Position numbers and translations under genes: made by a program. 64,000 nt of DNA, from NCBI GenBank assembly GCA_004352715.1, contig SCFE01000118.1, forward strand, positions 280,685 to 344,684, given 5' to 3'. The stretch is from Hofstenia miamia. Taxonomy: Eukaryota > Xenacoelomorpha > Acoela. A model generated the notes under the pieces. It was given only the letters and a program-made list of their open reading frames with translations. It was not told the origin of the DNA and ran no database searches. Position 1 is the stretch's first letter, and every line of letters starts with the position of its first letter. Of the stretch, positions 50,181 to 63,044 are shown in pieces.

Positions 50181-51983
50181 TCAAATAGTACTAAATCGTA
50201 CTGGTACCAACAAAAACTTGATCCCTTACAACGTTAGCGCAAGCACACAAGTTATTCATTTAGATTTCACCAAAAACACCCAAGGATGACTGCTAAGGCT
50301 GTATCAGTCTATTAATTACGACCTGTTCAAGATTGTGTTGACAAATGAGTTTCACAAATTTTTAAATTTTCGATTAAACACCAAGGCTGACGTTGCGAAC
50401 TTATTGATGTGCTGTGAATTTTCCTGCTCTTAATATTCCTCTAAAAGCATAACATTTGAACACTTTTTTCTTTTTATTTTCCATCTTTCTAGAAATAATT
50501 CCAAACTTTTGCCGAATTTTTTTTCGAATTCTACATAGTTTTGCATTAAAAGGATGTCCTCAATAATTATTGTAACAAAATTTCCAAAATTTACCACCAC
50601 AAAAATTTTTTGTGTGTATTTTATTCCATCTCGTCAAAATTGAATATTAAGATTGATATTTAGATAGGACTTAAAACATGGATTGCCATAATTGGACCTT
50701 TTCAGAATTGCAAAACCTCAGCTAGACTAACAGTCACATTTAGAGCGTTTCAACGTACATGTACATAAAGTAGATCTTGCTTAACACAATAATTTTGCCG
50801 TGAAATACATTCAACGCAAAATGTGGCCCATTCACCGTCTCCTACCTTATGATTAATATTTCTTCAAATAAAAACATTGTATTTTTTAATCTAGTATTGG
50901 TTTTTTAAATATATCATGAATCTATATTCTTCAATTCCATCATTTACTTTAACAATATTGACTAAACAATCACTCAATTACAAGTCATTGTCATCTTGAA
51001 TGAATTCTAAATAATTAAAAACTATGTGAAAAGCGTAAATTAGACTTAGAATTCAGACCTTGTAATTAACTCTGGTGAGTGATGTCAGGCCTACCGTTAT
51101 CTTCAGCAATGTCGGAAATAAGACTTATTGAGAATAATAAGACATTAGAAATTTTAACAATGAATTTAAATTGCATCTCACTTTAATCGATTTGAAGCGT
51201 CGTTTGAATGTCAACTCTGTTTCTTACGTTGGAACTACCATCTGCTCCATTAAACTTTCATTCGATTGTTACAAATTTCCCTTGTTACACTTATGGCTTG
51301 CAAACACCTAAATTGGTAATATACAAATCCAAATGAAAGAGTCCTTACTACAAGTCGATATATAAATCAATTATGGTTAATTCTACGATAAACACGATCA
51401 GAAACTAAGTTATTATTTTCTAATCAACAGCAAGTATCATATAGGTAAAAAATTATAAGGTTCTATTAGCATATCAAGGTACCTTCGTTCTAGAAAATTT
51501 ATGTTTTAAGAATTTAATTCGACTCTGCTTTTACAGTATTTGCAAAGTAGAATTCAAAAAATTGAGTTTGTTTTCTATGTCTAATGATATTAAGAAATCA
51601 AGTGCTAATTACGTGTATATTAAGGTAATTACGCCGTATTCTATAGGTGGATTTCACCAAAATAGGTGACATTCAAAATACACAACCATTAAATTAACTT
51701 GTGTTAAATTTCCCTGTAAGAAAAGCTAATGATGATAAGGCCAACATATGGATTATCGTGCTATATCTTGAGTGTGCTAAAAGTCCCCCTACAGCATAGA
51801 TGACAGCAGACATATCATCTTTGACAAAATTTCAATAGTGGTATGATCATTAGTTAAATAATTTGACTATTACTGTTCAAGTCGACTTATTTCAATTCTT
51901 GTACTTAATTGCATTTGGCTTATTCTCAGCTAGCGTTGTGATATTTAAATTGATTATTTTGAATCCTACAAATCTAGATCAGT

Positions 51984-52070
51984 GATTCTCAACCTTTTTT
52001 ACCCATGAACAGCTTTTCTTCTTAATTTTTTAGCTGAACCCTCGGCAAAAAATCACTAATAAAATAGTAG
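51984..52070. mobile_element. hAT-type terminal fragment (CAGTGATTCTCAACC)
   Basis: CAGTGATTCTCAACCTTTTT is nearly the same end as that of the 2330-2521 MITE. I found no matching right end or 8-bp duplication, so this is a truncated or heavily diverged copy. Confidence 0.45.
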
Positions 52071-54554
52071 AGGAATTGTTAATATTAAAGATATAGTAAA
52101 TGACTATGCTTTATTTTGAAGGAAAACTAAACTAATACAAATAAATTTTTTAACAATAAAAATTAGAAAAGCTGTGTGAATATTTTTACTTTTAGTATTT
52201 TAAACATTTCTTTAGAAATTCAGTTCTCAGTAATAAAACCTTTCTGAATTAGAGTTGTTTCAAGGATCACCTAAATGTCACCGAATACCCTCAGTTCGCT
52301 ATTTTTCGTGTGTGGATAATTTTTCTTGTTATACTTGTTAACCATATCACTATCACTAAAATTAGTGCCCGCTAATTTCTTGGATAAACTAACAACTTTT
52401 ATAATTATTTTCTTTGAGGGAGTAGAATTTTATATTTTAGTCATTTATCTTCAGGCTTGGAAATCTGTAAATTCCAAAATATTAAAGCTCATAAATTGAA
52501 AAAACTATAATGGTAGTAAGATGTTTTTAGATGTATGATTTTTTGCAATATAGGCCACTCAACTTGATCATGAGTATCCGACGCGCTCCCTGAGTACATT
52601 TTCTTGCAACATATATACATTTTATGGAATTTTAATAATAATAAAGTTAACAATTTAAATTTTATTTACGAATTCTTGTAAAATTTGTTCTGTTATCTGT
52701 GTAAAATTACCTATGAAGTAGGCCATACTGCATTTAAGCATAGTTATATGCTACTAGAGTTTAAAAAACAAAACTAGTTGTGCATTTAAGCAATGATACT
52801 GAAAATATATGCCATTATTCTGAATATCTTTTAGATTCATTTTCACTAAATAGACTTCTCTCATTTCAATTTATTATAAGTCTGCTCACTGAATTAAAAA
52901 TGATTGTTTGCCTTGATGATATAATATTGGAAATTTTAATGAAAATCTTATATCGTTTATTGTATCTCGGTTTTCTATTAATTACCTCTTTTGGGAATTT
53001 GCTATATTTGTTAAGTAATATATTGAAGAAGAACGGCAACGAACGATATTTGATATAGTAGCTTGTTTTCATAATTATTATACATTTTCTTTGCAAAATT
53101 ACGAAACATGAGCAAATCGAGGCATATTAGCAACAATGATAGCAGCCTAATTATTACTATTATTATTGCTACTATTTTCATGCATCAATTAAAGTCTCCA
53201 TGAGTTTTCATACTCGTAGTTAAATATTTTAGATGTACATCACATCGCATTTTATATTCAATATATTCTGAAAAATATACATAATTCACCTCTTTGTCAA
53301 AAATGACTTTCTTGAGTGTTAATTTTGCACATCAGATTCCTCTGTTTTACTTATTTCCCAGATGTGCTTGGTTTTCAGCTGTCAATACAGACTGCATTAC
53401 AACAATGTTTTATCTTGATGATGCCATTTTTTCACCAGAGGTTGACCGTTTTCCTCATTCTTTCTTGCAATTTTCACTTAATTCTCATCATACTATGTTC
53501 TCTAGTTAATGAAACTTTGCTTATTCTGTGGCTTTTAAGTTATATGTTACTCAATATATTAAATGCATTTACACTAATTGCGTGAAGACTTTCAATTATT
53601 GTTCTAATATAAATCTTAGCCTATGATTAATCCAAACCACTTTTAGAATTATATTTACTGAAACTATCATATCAATTAACATCTTGTAAATTTAAATATG
53701 TTAACATGTAAAAAATTTCAAGCATCAGGTAAATTTAATTTCTCAAAGCTAAAGTTTGCTGTCCACTCTCAACTGTAAGCCCCAGATCTTAGCCAAACCT
53801 TGAGTGTGCCAATTTGTTAACGAAAAGTATAATGATACTTTCGCAGAAGAAAATTTATTAGATGCAACATTGAATCTGTAAGTTACGAAAATTCCTTGTG
53901 CATCATGCAATTTTCCCATTTTCTCATGAATTAATTTCGAACAACGGGGATTAAAATATTATATCGACAATATCTCAAGCGAGACAAGATTCTTCGTGAA
54001 TATCACTGTTTCTACAGACTTACTCATCTATGTATACGACATGTTATGTAAATTGATAGATGGTAATTTATATAAAGCGGTAAATGAAAAACCTCACTAA
54101 TTGTATATAATTTGTCTAAATAATTACTGCAGTTCACACATTGGTGTTACTGTATATTTTGGTGTATACTTGATACTACTTACTACTTAATATTTTGTAC
54201 ATATACATGTACATATGTAAATGCCTGTGTAGCTATTGGGCCCTCCAAATTTACTCAAAATTGTTTATTAAAGATATTATTTATAGTTTTGATGCCTCAA
54301 TTTTTGCTATATTTTTATAATTACTTTGTTGTATCAGTTTCGTTGATGGTAAGGAAAAACAAAAACACGCAAAATTTGCAATTTTTTAAAAATATTTTGA
54401 AAAATTCATAACACAATTTATATTGGGATATGTGAAACCTTTTTTTTTTTTTCAGTTAAAAGTGAAAATTCTGTATGAATGTACGCACGGATTGACATTC
54501 TACATATGTTCATGCTAAATTATTATTGTTATTGACATGAAATTAGAACTAGTG

Positions 54555-55280
54555 GTTTGGGGGACGTGGGTTTTATCGGCCCGAGCCCGTTTAAAATTTA
54601 TGGCCCACTCGCAGCTCGCCCATTTACATGCTAGGCCACCCGCGGGCAGCCCTTTCTCTTTAATAACGATGTAATTATATACATTTATACATTAGCCTAT
54701 ATGTAAAATGTAATAGTGTAATGATAGTCCATTGTTCAGGCCCTTAGCCAGCATAATGACCAAAGGGGGTCATTGCGAATTTAGGAGGGGTTGATGGGAA
54801 TTTCGACTTTCTTTACAATATTAACTAAAATTTTACCAAGTCTGTACATCATTTTATTTTTGTTGCATTCATGGGCGTACGCGGATTTTCTGACTTGTAA
54901 GGTCATCTAGTATAGTGATCAAATAAGTGACCAAAGGCGGGGTGAAGGCCCGCGAAATTTTTTTGAAAATTTAGACAAAATAGACCTTAGAATTGCATTA
55001 TTAGGAGCAATGTTACAATAATTCAATTAAAAAATTTTATTTTTATATTCTGATTTTGCTTTTATCTTTGTTATCTAGCAGGGTTTGCCTGACATTCCAT
55101 GGGGTTTCAACCCCTCCTAGCCCTCCCTTGGCTACGGGTACGGGCCTGCCATTGCTACTACAAACAGAGTATAATTTGAACAAAAACCAACCTTTGTTCA
55201 AAAAAAGAAAGAATTTTAAGCCCGCCCGTGCCCGTCCGCAGCCCTCGGGCACCGGGCCAGCCCGCAAACCTCAAATTAGA
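54555..55280. repeat. GC-rich outer repeat interrupted by a MITE
   Basis: GCCCG/CGGGC-rich patches at about 54575-54655 and 55218-55270 lie on either side of the MITE at 54737-55148. Sequences of this kind (runs of GCCCGxxCCCG) are common in animal hAT-like repeats. The two patches may be halves of one element split by the later insertion, but I could not align them well enough to be sure. Confidence 0.35.
54737..55148. mobile_element. hAT-type MITE with CAGGCCC ends
   Basis: Left end CAGGCCCTTAGCCAGCATAA and the complement of the right end CAGGCCCGTACCCGTAGCCA share CAGGCCC and AGCCA-type motifs, followed by G-rich subterminal sequence with GGAGGGG on both sides. Flanking octamers CCATTGTT (54729-54736) and CCATTGCT (55149-55156) match at seven of eight bases. 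Length is 412 bp, non-coding. An internal GGGCGTACGCGGATTTTCTG looks like another hAT end, so a further insertion inside is possible. Confidence 0.7.
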
Positions 55281-56118
55281 ACCCAAATTCGATCAATACA
55301 TACATTACCCAAATTTGAATTTTCTGCCTTAGGCACGACTTGGTGGCTGTGTAGCAAATCATTTTCCCTGAAATTAATTCACAGATTTATGTCTGACTGC
55401 AAATAATTGAATTTCCTAAAACAAACAGAGGCAATAAATGCTTTTCTTTATCTCGGAATAACACTAGATTTTGGAATTATTAATTTGTTTTACATTCAAC
55501 TAATTCCTGGAATAAAGAAATAAAACAATTAAAATGTGTTCAAAAAACTATTCAGACGATATATTAAAATTAAATTTATAGTTTGTGCCTTTTGATTGCA
55601 TCTTTAAAACATTGTCTTAAGCGAATGATTTTAATTTTTTTATGTTTTCTTAACAATCATAGTTGGTTTTTAATTTGTTGTAAACATTTAGTGCACCTTT
55701 CTGAAGTAAAAATCATATTTCTTGCTTAAAACTCTTTCAACTGGTATTTTTTAGAAAGACATTTTCCAGCCAAAATAAGCATTTGTAATGAAGGTCTTTT
55801 TATCTTGATTCTATTTTTTCATATTCATTTTACATACTAGGCCTAGTTTTGAGTTCAAAATAATTATCTCCTAGATTGAATAAGCCTTCACAATTTCCAT
55901 TTTGGACGATATTTTAAAGAAACAGTCATCTAAAAGGAACAAGTCTGTATATATTTCAACTATGACTCGAGAGTTAATTGATTTTTTTAATATGCACCAC
56001 GCAATTCGTAAATTTTAGCGCATTGTATTAAACCAATGTTCTTTTTATGTATTTCTTAAGTAATTTCTAATATTAAATAAAATATTAATACGATGTGTTT
56101 TAGTGCACCAAATGAGTA

Positions 56119-57300
56119 TAGTGGCGCTAAAAAGAAAGTTCGCACTTTTTTCAATAATGACTATTTTAAGCTAAATTAAATGTGACTGTTTACAACGTAT
56201 ATCTCATTTGATTCACGTATTATTCCTCTATAATTTTATTTATTAATATTTGAATTTAAATGTTGACTTCAATTAAAGACAAAAAGAAACTCCGCATAAT
56301 GGAAAATTGTTATTTAAATGTAACTTTAAAACACTAATGATATACAAGTACAACAAAGGTACAATAAAAAGTTAATATTTAGTAGCATGGCCCTTTTGCA
56401 ATTTGTCATCCGGCAATCTTTTAGGCATTCATTGAATTAGTCATCGACAAAGTTCCGGTGAAAGGGCATCCCACTTTTCCTTAATTGTTGTCAAAAGTTT
56501 TTCCAGATTTGAAATATTATCATTGCGTAGCTATTGCTTGATGTAATGCCATGCGTTTTCTATAAGATTGAGATTTGTAGATTGTGCAGGACAATCCAAA
56601 CATGGAATGTCATGATCTTCAAGGGGCCCACTTGACAATGTCAGCTGTATAAGTGGCGGAATCATCCTGCATGAAGATTAGATTATCATCTAAATTCTGG
56701 CCGAATTAGTTTAGACAATGTTCATTCAATAAATTAATGTACTTGGTCGAAATAATTCTATCTTACAAGCGAACTGTAAGGCTTGGACCATTGGCATTAT
56801 ACCACCCCACATCATAACTGGACATCCGGCAACTTCTACCGTTGAAACTATGCATCTATGATGAAATTCCCCCTTCCTTTGATGGACGTACTGCTTATCA
56901 TCATTGCTAAGCCTATTGAACTTGCTCACATCGCTAATAAGCACACTTGACCAATACGAATACTTATGATCTTCATTGCATTTGACGAAGTTCATACGTT
57001 GCTTTCTGTTCTCTACTGAAATCATCTTGCAACACTGCCTCGTAAATGAAATTCTTTCAATCTGGTTTTAACTGTAAAAAGAGTGTACTTTTTTAACAAG
57101 GTTACACTATTGTTGGATGTGGGGAGCCGTTTCGAATCCGTTTCTGAGGCTGTGGATTTTGATAGCATGGTCTTCTCTGCAAGAAGCAACTCTAGGAAGG
57201 CTAGATTTAGGAGCATCACGAACACTACCGTAGTTTTTTGTGCTTTACCTAGAAATACAAACCGTTTTCGCATCACATTTCAATCTGAGATAGTCTGTTT
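56119..57300 (-). mobile_element. Tc1-like transposon, decayed, right end not found
   Basis: The transposase lies on the minus strand from about 57280 to a stop at 56372, with frameshifts. Visible blocks in order: SLRNGFETAPHIQQ; LISDVSKFNRLSNDDKQYVH (first catalytic Asp region, Asp present with Val for the usual Glu after it); GCPVMMWGGI; FMQDDSATYTADIVKW (second Asp region); CPAQSTNLNLIENAWHYIKQ (third acidic-residue region, Asn where Asp is usual); and a C-terminus ending KGHATKY. The left terminal sequence TAGTGGCGCTAAAAAGAAAG follows a TA. No matching right end was found, so the N-terminal end is truncated or too diverged. Confidence 0.85.
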
Positions 57301-57667
57301 ATGATAGCTACTTATAACTCCCCATTAAAAAATCACAAAATAGCACTTTAAATATCAATTAGATTGACAAGAAATATTTGCAGAAGAGTTCTCTTTTTTG
57401 ATGACCTTGCATTAAATTAGAATAAGTTCCTGAAATCAATCAAGACATGACTGTGAAAGCAGAAAGTCCAGTAAATCTTAAAATTTTAAGGTTCCTTTTC
57501 TCAACCCGTAGAAAAAAATAGAAAATGTAAAATTTTTGGTCGGATTGAGTCGTTCAAATATGTTTGTATAAAGAAATTGAAATACTAGAGAGATCCTGTT
57601 GAGTTCAAAGCAATTAAAACTGTTGGCTTTCATCCGGTTAAATAATTCTATTTTTGATTTCAAAATG

Positions 57668-57686
57668 ATATATATATATATATATA
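57668..57686. repeat. (TA)n microsatellite
   Basis: Short TA run. Confidence 0.85.
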
Positions 57687-57689
57687 CAA

Positions 57690-58773
57690 CTTGAAAGCAA
57701 AAAATTTAGTTTTGCTTAGAGCAAATTGCACTTAGACTAATATTGTCCTTAGATGAAATCTGCTGTATTTCTAAAGTAAGAAATGGTAGAGTATTTTTCA
57801 ATTTCCTACATAGTGCCATTCAAAACTTAGTACAAATAAATTAATAAAAAACTCAAACGCACTTTCTACGGGCTCAGGCATTGAATAACTTTTATGTTAC
57901 TAACCTAAGAATGATATAGTCATAAATACCACAAATAAAATTTTACACATTTTTCCTCTTCCTTAAAAAATCAGCAATAAATTTAAAAGTGCTGAGCTAT
58001 TTGTTTAGAAAATTTCAGAAGATCTATAATGAACTAAAATACCGATGATTATCTTAAAATAGAAAGAAACTTTCAAGTAACTAAAATGGAAATGCTATCA
58101 GGCATGTAGAAAAAATGGCTAAAATACCAAGAAGTTGAATTCTTGGTGATGCTTGTATTATGCTTCTGTTTACTTTGCTGTTATTAGCTGCTCAACTTGT
58201 TTTTTATTTGTGCCGCAAATATTCCAGTAGAAATCGATGCTGAACTTATGCCAGTATGTTTACATTTGTTTGAACATGCAGAGTCGTTCTTTTCATCAAC
58301 CTCTACTTAAAAGTGTGTAGAGAGATTTTATCACAGACTCAAAGTGAAGATAACACTTATTCTTTTAATAACGAGCTTAATTTAACAGAATTAAAATGTG
58401 TAACATGTAGTGGTTATTTCCTTCTTTAATGCACATGCAGTTAGATGTGAAAAGCATAACAATCCTTCATCTGGCCTTATAAAAGATGATTATATTACGT
58501 TTGATTCTGCATTAAGTGACGTGATCACATTACAAATTTTCTGAACTTAGCCTTCAATGTTTTACCACGGGAACGCGCTAGAAGACCAGGCTTTTTGTAA
58601 AATATAAAGTACATGAGAAAACAGGGATTTTTTGTATGACTCTTATGCTTTGAAGAATTCATTTGCATTTTAATACCAAACATAACAAAATTAGGTATTA
58701 TGATATATAATAACAAATACTCGAGTACACTACTTAAATATATATAATGTATATCATAATAAAGAATGCTTAA
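57690..58773. other. Gene-free stretch
   Basis: I see no coding or repeat signal that I can support here. Confidence 0.45.
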
Positions 58774-58938
58774 GGAGATGCTACACTAGCGATTTTTGTC
58801 TAAACTTTTGTCAGCATTTTAGTGTGAAAGACTTCAAATTTTTGTCTAAACGTTTGTCAGGATTGTCCTACACTGCGGATTTTTGCTTAAGCAAAATACT
58901 GGACAAAAGTTTGGACAAAACCGTTCGTGTACATCCCT
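58774..58938. mobile_element. TTAA-flanked MITE (piggyBac-type target)
   Basis: A 165-bp hairpin-like element. The left end reads GGAGATGCTACAC and the complement of the right end AGGGATGTACAC. Inside, TTTTGTCTAAACTTTTGTC on the left is mirrored by the complement of GGACAAAAGTTTGGACAAAA on the right. It lies between TTAA copies (58770-58773 and 58939-58942). TTAA is the target of piggyBac transposons, but the ends lack the usual CCC start, so the superfamily is inferred only from the target site. Confidence 0.65.
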
Positions 58939-59759
58939 TTAATATCTAACGTACAGTGTAATGTACAGCATATTGCATAGTATGAAATATAATACATACA
59001 ATGATACAATATGATAAGATATTTATGTGGCTGGTGTTATTGATTATTATGGTTACAGTAAATGTCTGAATAACCTTATGAACCGGTTTTGTTTTAGTAT
59101 ACATGATCATTATTAGTTTTAATTTATCATCACTGATTGATGCGATACAAAAAGTGGTGTTGTTCTTTTTTTGATAGTGAAAGGTAACAATTGGTGTTGT
59201 CATTTCGTGTCTTTGCCGTAAGCCTTATTGGAATCATAATATACTTGTTACAATGATCTTTGTAATGAAAACTTGTTAAATAAACATGTTAGACTAAATT
59301 AATGGTTCATTTGGCTGCGATTTTCTTAGTTTAAAAATCTTCAAGTATGCTTAAAGTTGTGAAATATGAGTTAAAAAATGAGTAAAACGATATTTTTGAC
59401 ATTCAGTATCTTATTGGTTTTTCCTCAAGAACACATATAATCAGTATACACACAAATAGTGTTTCAGTTCTTCTATTGTCACAGATATCCAGGATCGAGA
59501 ATAGCCGAAAACGTAGGCGCAAACCCGGTTCACGAAAATTTAGACCCAGCCAATTTATAATCAAGTTCATCCTATCTTATGCACATTCTATGATTTTTGG
59601 CAAAAAAAATTCTTTAATCGTTTTATGTTTCGGAGTTGAATATCTTAGTATGATAAAATTTAAAAATTTAAATTGAAAAACTTAAAATGTAAATTTTATT
59701 TTTCAACCAATTGTGTATATACTTGTATATTACGATGCTTTTACTGAATTTGGATTCAT

Positions 59760-60100
59760 TTGCATGCACTGCTGCGTAATAATATGTTACTTTCGAAATT
59801 TCGGAACATTTTTTCAAATACCTTGTCCCAACACCCTCTTGGTCCTGCCGTCTCATGTCGATCTCTACAGCCGTGCGTTGTCGGATTGTATTTGCCTCAT
59901 CTATCAGAAAGCATTCTCTACATCTGCAGGCAAAGGGTGAAAGTTGTGTTATATTAGAGTATCCAATTCCTATACACAGATTCAACGTCATCCCCTTCGA
60001 GAATATTTACAAAATTTTCCAGGACTTCACAAAGTTTACATGCAATTTTCTAGCTAAATTGCACATCATGCAGAAATGGATAACTAAGCGTTTAATATAA
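59760..60100 (+). other. GC-richer open frames, possible exon, unrecognised
   Basis: Between about 59820 and 60070 G+C rises above the background and several overlapping frames stay open. One frame follows the acceptor-like TTCTCTACATCTGCAG at 59930 in phase and reads ESCVILEYPIPIHRFNVIPF, then ENIYKIFQDFTKF, to a stop at 60098-60100. I recognise no family and cannot tell a terminal exon from an old repeat. Confidence 0.2.
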
Positions 60101-60646
60101 TCAGAACCATGGGGCTAGTCAAACAGTAACGGAATTTTATTTTCACTGTTAAAATGTATGCTACTCATTCAATAATGATTTATTTTTATTGAAATGTGTC
60201 ATGTGTAACTCCTTAGTGGGTTCATCAATGAGACAGAATTTATTTTTTTAAAAATTCATTTTCTTTGATCCATGAACATGAAACTGCTCGGTAACAGAAT
60301 TTCAAAAAGTCATCATAACATACTATTCCTCTAAAAAATACGTATATGATAAATTTTATATTCCTTTAGGGTTAGTACACTATCTCATCACCAAATATTG
60401 GCATAGTTGAAATATTAATTCTATGAAAAAATTAAGAAAGTAATTGTTTCTACATGGAAACGGAATTTCTTGGTAACTTAATTTCAATGGGCCTGTTACC
60501 AGACGTAGATTTTACTTTTGACTAATTTTTACCATTTTTCTCCATTATGGCATTAATATCACTATAATTAGAGTCTTAGGTGCATATAAATATGTGTATA
60601 TAAAGAAGAAAAGCATAACTTCAATATTAATTTTTTACTCTAAATG

Positions 60647-60909
60647 TTAACTATCGCGTGAAAAATGAATATACAACAGTGCAGCAATGCAGAATGTAGC
60701 AGTGGAAATATGAAACAACCGCAGGAAATATAACGCAGCAGTTCCAAGGTTCCCACGCGTATACTTCCTTTCAAATAGCAATTGATCTAACTTTCCTTCA
60801 AACATTTGCAAACGCATGAAAATTGCATAAATATTATTCACGTTGAACATTCGTAAATCCATGAATTTTGCCCTTTTGATGTAAATCCGAGCCAGACAAG
60901 TTACAAAAG
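60647..60909 (-). other. Open frame with one membrane segment, unrecognised
   Basis: The minus-strand frame begins at an AG near 60928 or at an ATG at 60862 and ends at 60647. It reads EGKLDQLLFERKYTRGNLGT followed by a hydrophobic stretch ALYFLRLFHISTATFCIAAL. The first half is charged and unlike the local noise frames. No family resemblance; could be an exon or chance. Confidence 0.2.
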
Positions 60910-61753
60910 GGAATTGTGCCTAACGTCTTATATTCGACAATTTGTTTGTGTACAAATGCTTGTTCAATATTTGACTTTGAATGCTAAGCAATTAATCTGA
61001 TTAAACGAAGTGACACTAGAATTCTTTCTTTATTTGCATGTGAAACAGTAATTTGTCTATCAGACGAATGCAGTATAAATGAAAAATTTACTACAAGATC
61101 TCATCAACTCAAACATTCCCATAATATACATTTAAGCATCGATGCCCTATTGTCTATATGTGGAAATAAAACAATATTAATTAGTGCTGGATTCTTTCTT
61201 TGAAAATGACTTGTTCAGTTAATTTAGTTTTGTATGCTCCATTTATTACAGAATCAAAGAAGAAACCGATTATGGATTTTTAACATTCCTTTTACAAATT
61301 GATTTCACTGAATCATAATGTGGTTTGTTCTAAAATTGGTGAACTACATACATCTTTTCTTAGGGCGACGAATTAATTTGTAAAAGCGCGGTTCAGAGTT
61401 TTGGCATCGGCTAAATATTATTCGAAAAATGATGATACTGCGCGAAGTTGTCTTATGACCATTAATGAATTAAAAGGGAAAAAATTTTGTGATTAGTATA
61501 TAACTAAGAACCAGTATTACGTTTACATGTTATATAATGACAAATATTTGAATAATTTTACTTGAATTGACATAACACTTGATGCTTCTACAATAAGTAC
61601 TGAGATCTTGAAAGTATTGCGTTTAGGAATTATCAAGTATAATCAAATACCTGAACCTATCTACCAATAGCGTATTATCAAGTATTCAGAAAAACATCAA
61701 GCATTTCAAGTAATTTCATAATATCATTAACATCAATAATCAATGTAGTTATA

Positions 61754-62172
61754 GCCAAGGCGACCAAATTTTCACCCAAAAATTACGATTTCTTAACCTA
61801 ACGATTGTTCAATTTTAACTTTAGGTAAAAAACTGGGGATACATGAAAAAGTCAATTTTATTTATCACTCTTTGTTAGCTCATTGGTAAAAATGGAAGAT
61901 AAAGTATTTCTCAAGTATTCAGAAAGTTACGATCTTTGCCCATTTTCTTCAGAAGAGAGAAGCTTGTTGATACTGAACATGTCTTAGCGGTGCACGATTG
62001 TAATTTTGCAAATACCGATGGACTGATATTTAGAAAATAACCAATTTCTAAGAACTGATTGTATACATTTGATTTTATTTCAGAAATCGCCAATTTTGAC
62101 ATTTTTTGAAAAGTGTTAATTTTGAATATATTTTAACCATGTTGAAGTTATTGACTTTCGGGTCGCCCTAGA
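61754..62172 (-). mobile_element. TA-flanked mariner-like element, truncated
   Basis: Ends GCCAAGGCGACC and TCTAGGGCGACC are similar and each is preceded by GTTATA, consistent with a TA target. The element is 419 bp. A minus-strand frame at 62102-61911 (starting MSKLAISEIKSNVYNQFLEI and continuing NISPSVFAKLQ) is of a length and helix pattern that suits a transposase DNA-binding region, but the resemblance is weak. No catalytic domain is present. Confidence 0.5.
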
Positions 62173-62735
62173 TATAACAAACAAACAAGAGCTTAGTTCT
62201 GCCGTACTAAAAAGTCTTTCAACTGCTGTTAATATAGCTGTAACAACTAGAAGTTGAAGAATTGCTGTCTGAATATGTATTTTCGATTTGGACACTGTGG
62301 ATGAAGTGATATTTTTACATCAAAATCTCTAAAACCTAATTACAAGAACGCAACATCCCAATTAACTAAAACATCAAAGTATTTGGATGTTTTCTGAAAA
62401 ATATTAATAATTTATTTTCAAGTATCAGCTATTACTGTGCTCTAATACAATGCTTAAATATCAAGTAGTTAATCATCATTATTATCATCTTGATAAATCG
62501 GAGTGATATTGGAGAATCTCCTCAGACCATCTATTCACAAATAACGTATTTTCGATGGCAGACAAAGAGTTTAAATATGTTTTGTGTAACAAGTTTCTAA
62601 AATACTCAGCTTACTTAAAATAGGCAGATTTGATCTAAATTTAAATCTCCTAAGATTTTGGTCTCAAGCCTAATTCTACATCTGATATGTCATACACTAA
62701 TGTGAAATTCTTGGGGATATCTCGTTACTAACTTA

Positions 62736-63041
62736 GGGAAGTGATCCAAATTCAATACGTTAACAAGTGAAAATGCAACCGTAAACAACAATTCTAGCTT
62801 CAAATGTCTGCATACGCTTAATAAATTGATTTGCATAGATATATTTGAATAAATGTGCAGAACCTAAATGTGTGAAAGTTATTTATAATAACATTTGCGG
62901 AAAAAATGCGCCTTTAACGTAAACTTCATCTTTAGCGAATTTATTTTGAGTGTAAGTTACCGATTTGGTTTACTGTCATGTTAACGTAAAACACCATTTT
63001 GTTAACGGTGTTGTTAACGTATTGAATTTGGATCACTTCCC
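62736..63041. mobile_element. PIF/Harbinger-like MITE with perfect 29-bp inverted ends
   Basis: GGGAAGTGATCCAAATTCAA TACGTTAAC at 62736-62764 is exactly repeated in inverse at 63013-63041. The element is flanked by TTA on both sides (62733-62735 and 63042-63044). A three-base TWA target duplication and a G-rich start are typical of PIF/Harbinger. The 306-bp interior has several further GTTAACG motifs and no open frame. Perfect ends suggest a recent insertion. Confidence 0.85.
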
Positions 63042-63044
63042 TTA

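Larger units (their letters stand above)
48891..54736. other. Gene-free AT-rich stretch
   Basis: No exon or RNA gene was recognised. Hydrophobic frames at 53294-53585 and 52780-53058 have the Phe/Leu/Ile composition expected of AT-rich noise. The stretch contains a hAT-type end near 51984 and a diverged dispersed repeat near 50111. Confidence 0.45.

Noticed and set aside
53294-53585. Overlapping hydrophobic frames resembling membrane proteins
   Set aside because: T-rich DNA yields Phe/Leu/Ile runs by composition alone; no conserved motif.
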